Shown: positions 59,427 to 60,000 of the stretch, piece by piece | How the letters are laid out: each line of letters opens with the position of its first letter | How positions within the stretch are numbered: the stretch's first letter is position 1 | DNA from: Paulinella micropora | Lineage: Eukaryota; Cercozoa; Imbricatea; Euglyphida; Paulinellidae | Length of the DNA stretch: 60,000 bases | Assembly (NCBI GenBank): GCA_019918135.1 | Contig: WBZZ01002035.1 | Span: 1-60,000, forward strand | Direction: 5' to 3' | The notes under the pieces: generated by a model | The model's database searches: none | What the model saw: only the letters and a program-made list of their open reading frames with translations | What the model was told of the DNA's origin: nothing | Translations under genes and position numbers: made by a program

Positions 59427-60000
59427 TCATTCAACAGCCTTCGTTTTAAATTTGTTAAAGAGCTCCTTCCTGACTGCGTCGAAATCAATAGGCTTATCTT
59501 TTGAGTCTCTTTTGCAAGTCCACCAAACTGACTGCAAGTCAAGTTTTTGCTCGTGAGATAATCCATCTATGGCAAGCAGTTGCTCAAGAACCGTAGACTC
59601 AAACTGAGTATTTTGACACTCTGTCGTTGCGCGCATTAGCACTAGGTTGATAGCTTTAGCTATGATAGAGTGCTCGAAGCTGGATGAGGGATCGGTCTTC
59701 GATTTTTTGCAAGCAGGCTCCTCGTCACATCCAGATCGTCTCGCCGAGCTGTTAATAGCAGCCAGAGCCACATCCCCCATTTTCATCGCTATTTGGTGAT
59801 AGTTTTCCTCCTTACGCTGCAGCGCCTCTGACAATATCTTGCTTTCTGCATTTCCAGCAGATCCAGGAGGTCCAGGCTTCCCTGGTGGACCGGGTTTCCC
59901 TGGTGGGCCGGGTTTCCCTGATGGACCGGGTTTCCCTTGTAAACCGGGTTTCCCTGGTGGACCCGGTTTACCTGGTGGACCGGGTTTCCCTTGTGGACCC
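59427..60000 (-). CDS. Collagen-like protein, C-terminal part (continues off window)
   Basis: Gly-X-Y repeats ([18 protein letters not shown]) run from the window edge to about 59,850. A non-collagen domain of about 140 residues follows: [80 protein letters not shown] and [18 protein letters not shown], stop at 59,427. The repeat part would trimerise. The tail is helical and unrecognised. Could be a host extracellular protein or a gene of another mobile element; the 5' end is outside the window. Confidence 0.7.
   Translation of the reverse strand, partial: GPQGKPGPPGKPGPPGKPGLQGKPGPSGKPGPPGKPGPPGKPGPPGSAGNAESKILSEALQRKEENYHQIAMKMGDVALAAINSSARRSGCDEEPACKKSKTDPSSSFEHSIIAKAINLVLMRATTECQNTQFESTVLEQLLAIDGLSHEQKLDLQSVWWTCKRDSKDKPIDFDAVRKELFNKFKTKAVE

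Overview
This window is eukaryotic DNA, almost entirely mobile elements and repeats. No rRNA, conventional tRNA gene, CRISPR array or bacterial-type operon was seen. Evidence for a eukaryote: a tRNA-derived SINE family with (ATT)n tails, a Ty1/copia LTR retrotransposon, CCHC gag genes, an R2-like non-LTR element with a restriction-like endonuclease, and a probable 56-nt GT-AG intron. A collagen-like gene enters at the right edge. I cannot name the host; an aquatic protist or invertebrate fits best, but that is inference.

Layout. 1-5.5 kb: nested SINE/LINE-tail copies joined by (ATT)n microsatellites, plus minisatellites and GC-rich tandem repeats. 5.5-7.8 kb: non-coding, with a roughly 195-bp palindrome-bearing tandem repeat. 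7.805-15.492 kb: a copia element between two direct LTR-like repeats and a 5-bp AAACG duplication. Its integrase C-terminus, RT and RNase H (8.56-11.46 kb) are inverted relative to gag, protease and the integrase N-terminus. 16.06-17.28 kb: a CCHC gag gene whose first 30 codons lie 31 kb away, at 48.26-48.35 kb. 48.36-60 kb: further copies of that retroelement's 5' end, a degenerate R2-like retrotransposon, a second decayed CCHC gag, and the collagen-like gene.

The centrepiece is a Polinton-like virus / virophage-type provirus at 17,283-48,262. It has terminal inverted repeats of about 150 bp and a 6-bp ATCTTT target duplication inside the gag gene. It encodes a retroviral-type integrase, S74-type fibre, packaging ATPase, adenain-like protease, penton-like minor capsid, major capsid candidate, spike, class 3 lipase, two ExoX-C-like proteins, SF1 helicase, family-B-like polymerase and a four-finger zinc protein. 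These make up a virion-building module (about 20.6-41.6 kb, plus strand) and a replication module (43.5-48.0 kb, minus strand), with the integrase near the left end.

The provirus is itself broken twice. A 6,307-bp DNA transposon (22,356-28,662; 26-bp TIRs, AT duplication) sits in the fibre gene. It carries a tandem-SAP transposase candidate, a cysteine-rich repeat protein and a small nuclear-type protein. A roughly 4-kb GC-rich segment of unknown origin (about 37.28-41.3 kb) splits the spike gene. Several viral genes also carry single frameshifts or in-frame stops; four of these stops are TGA codons, at least three at positions where tryptophan is plausible. Other viral genes remain open.
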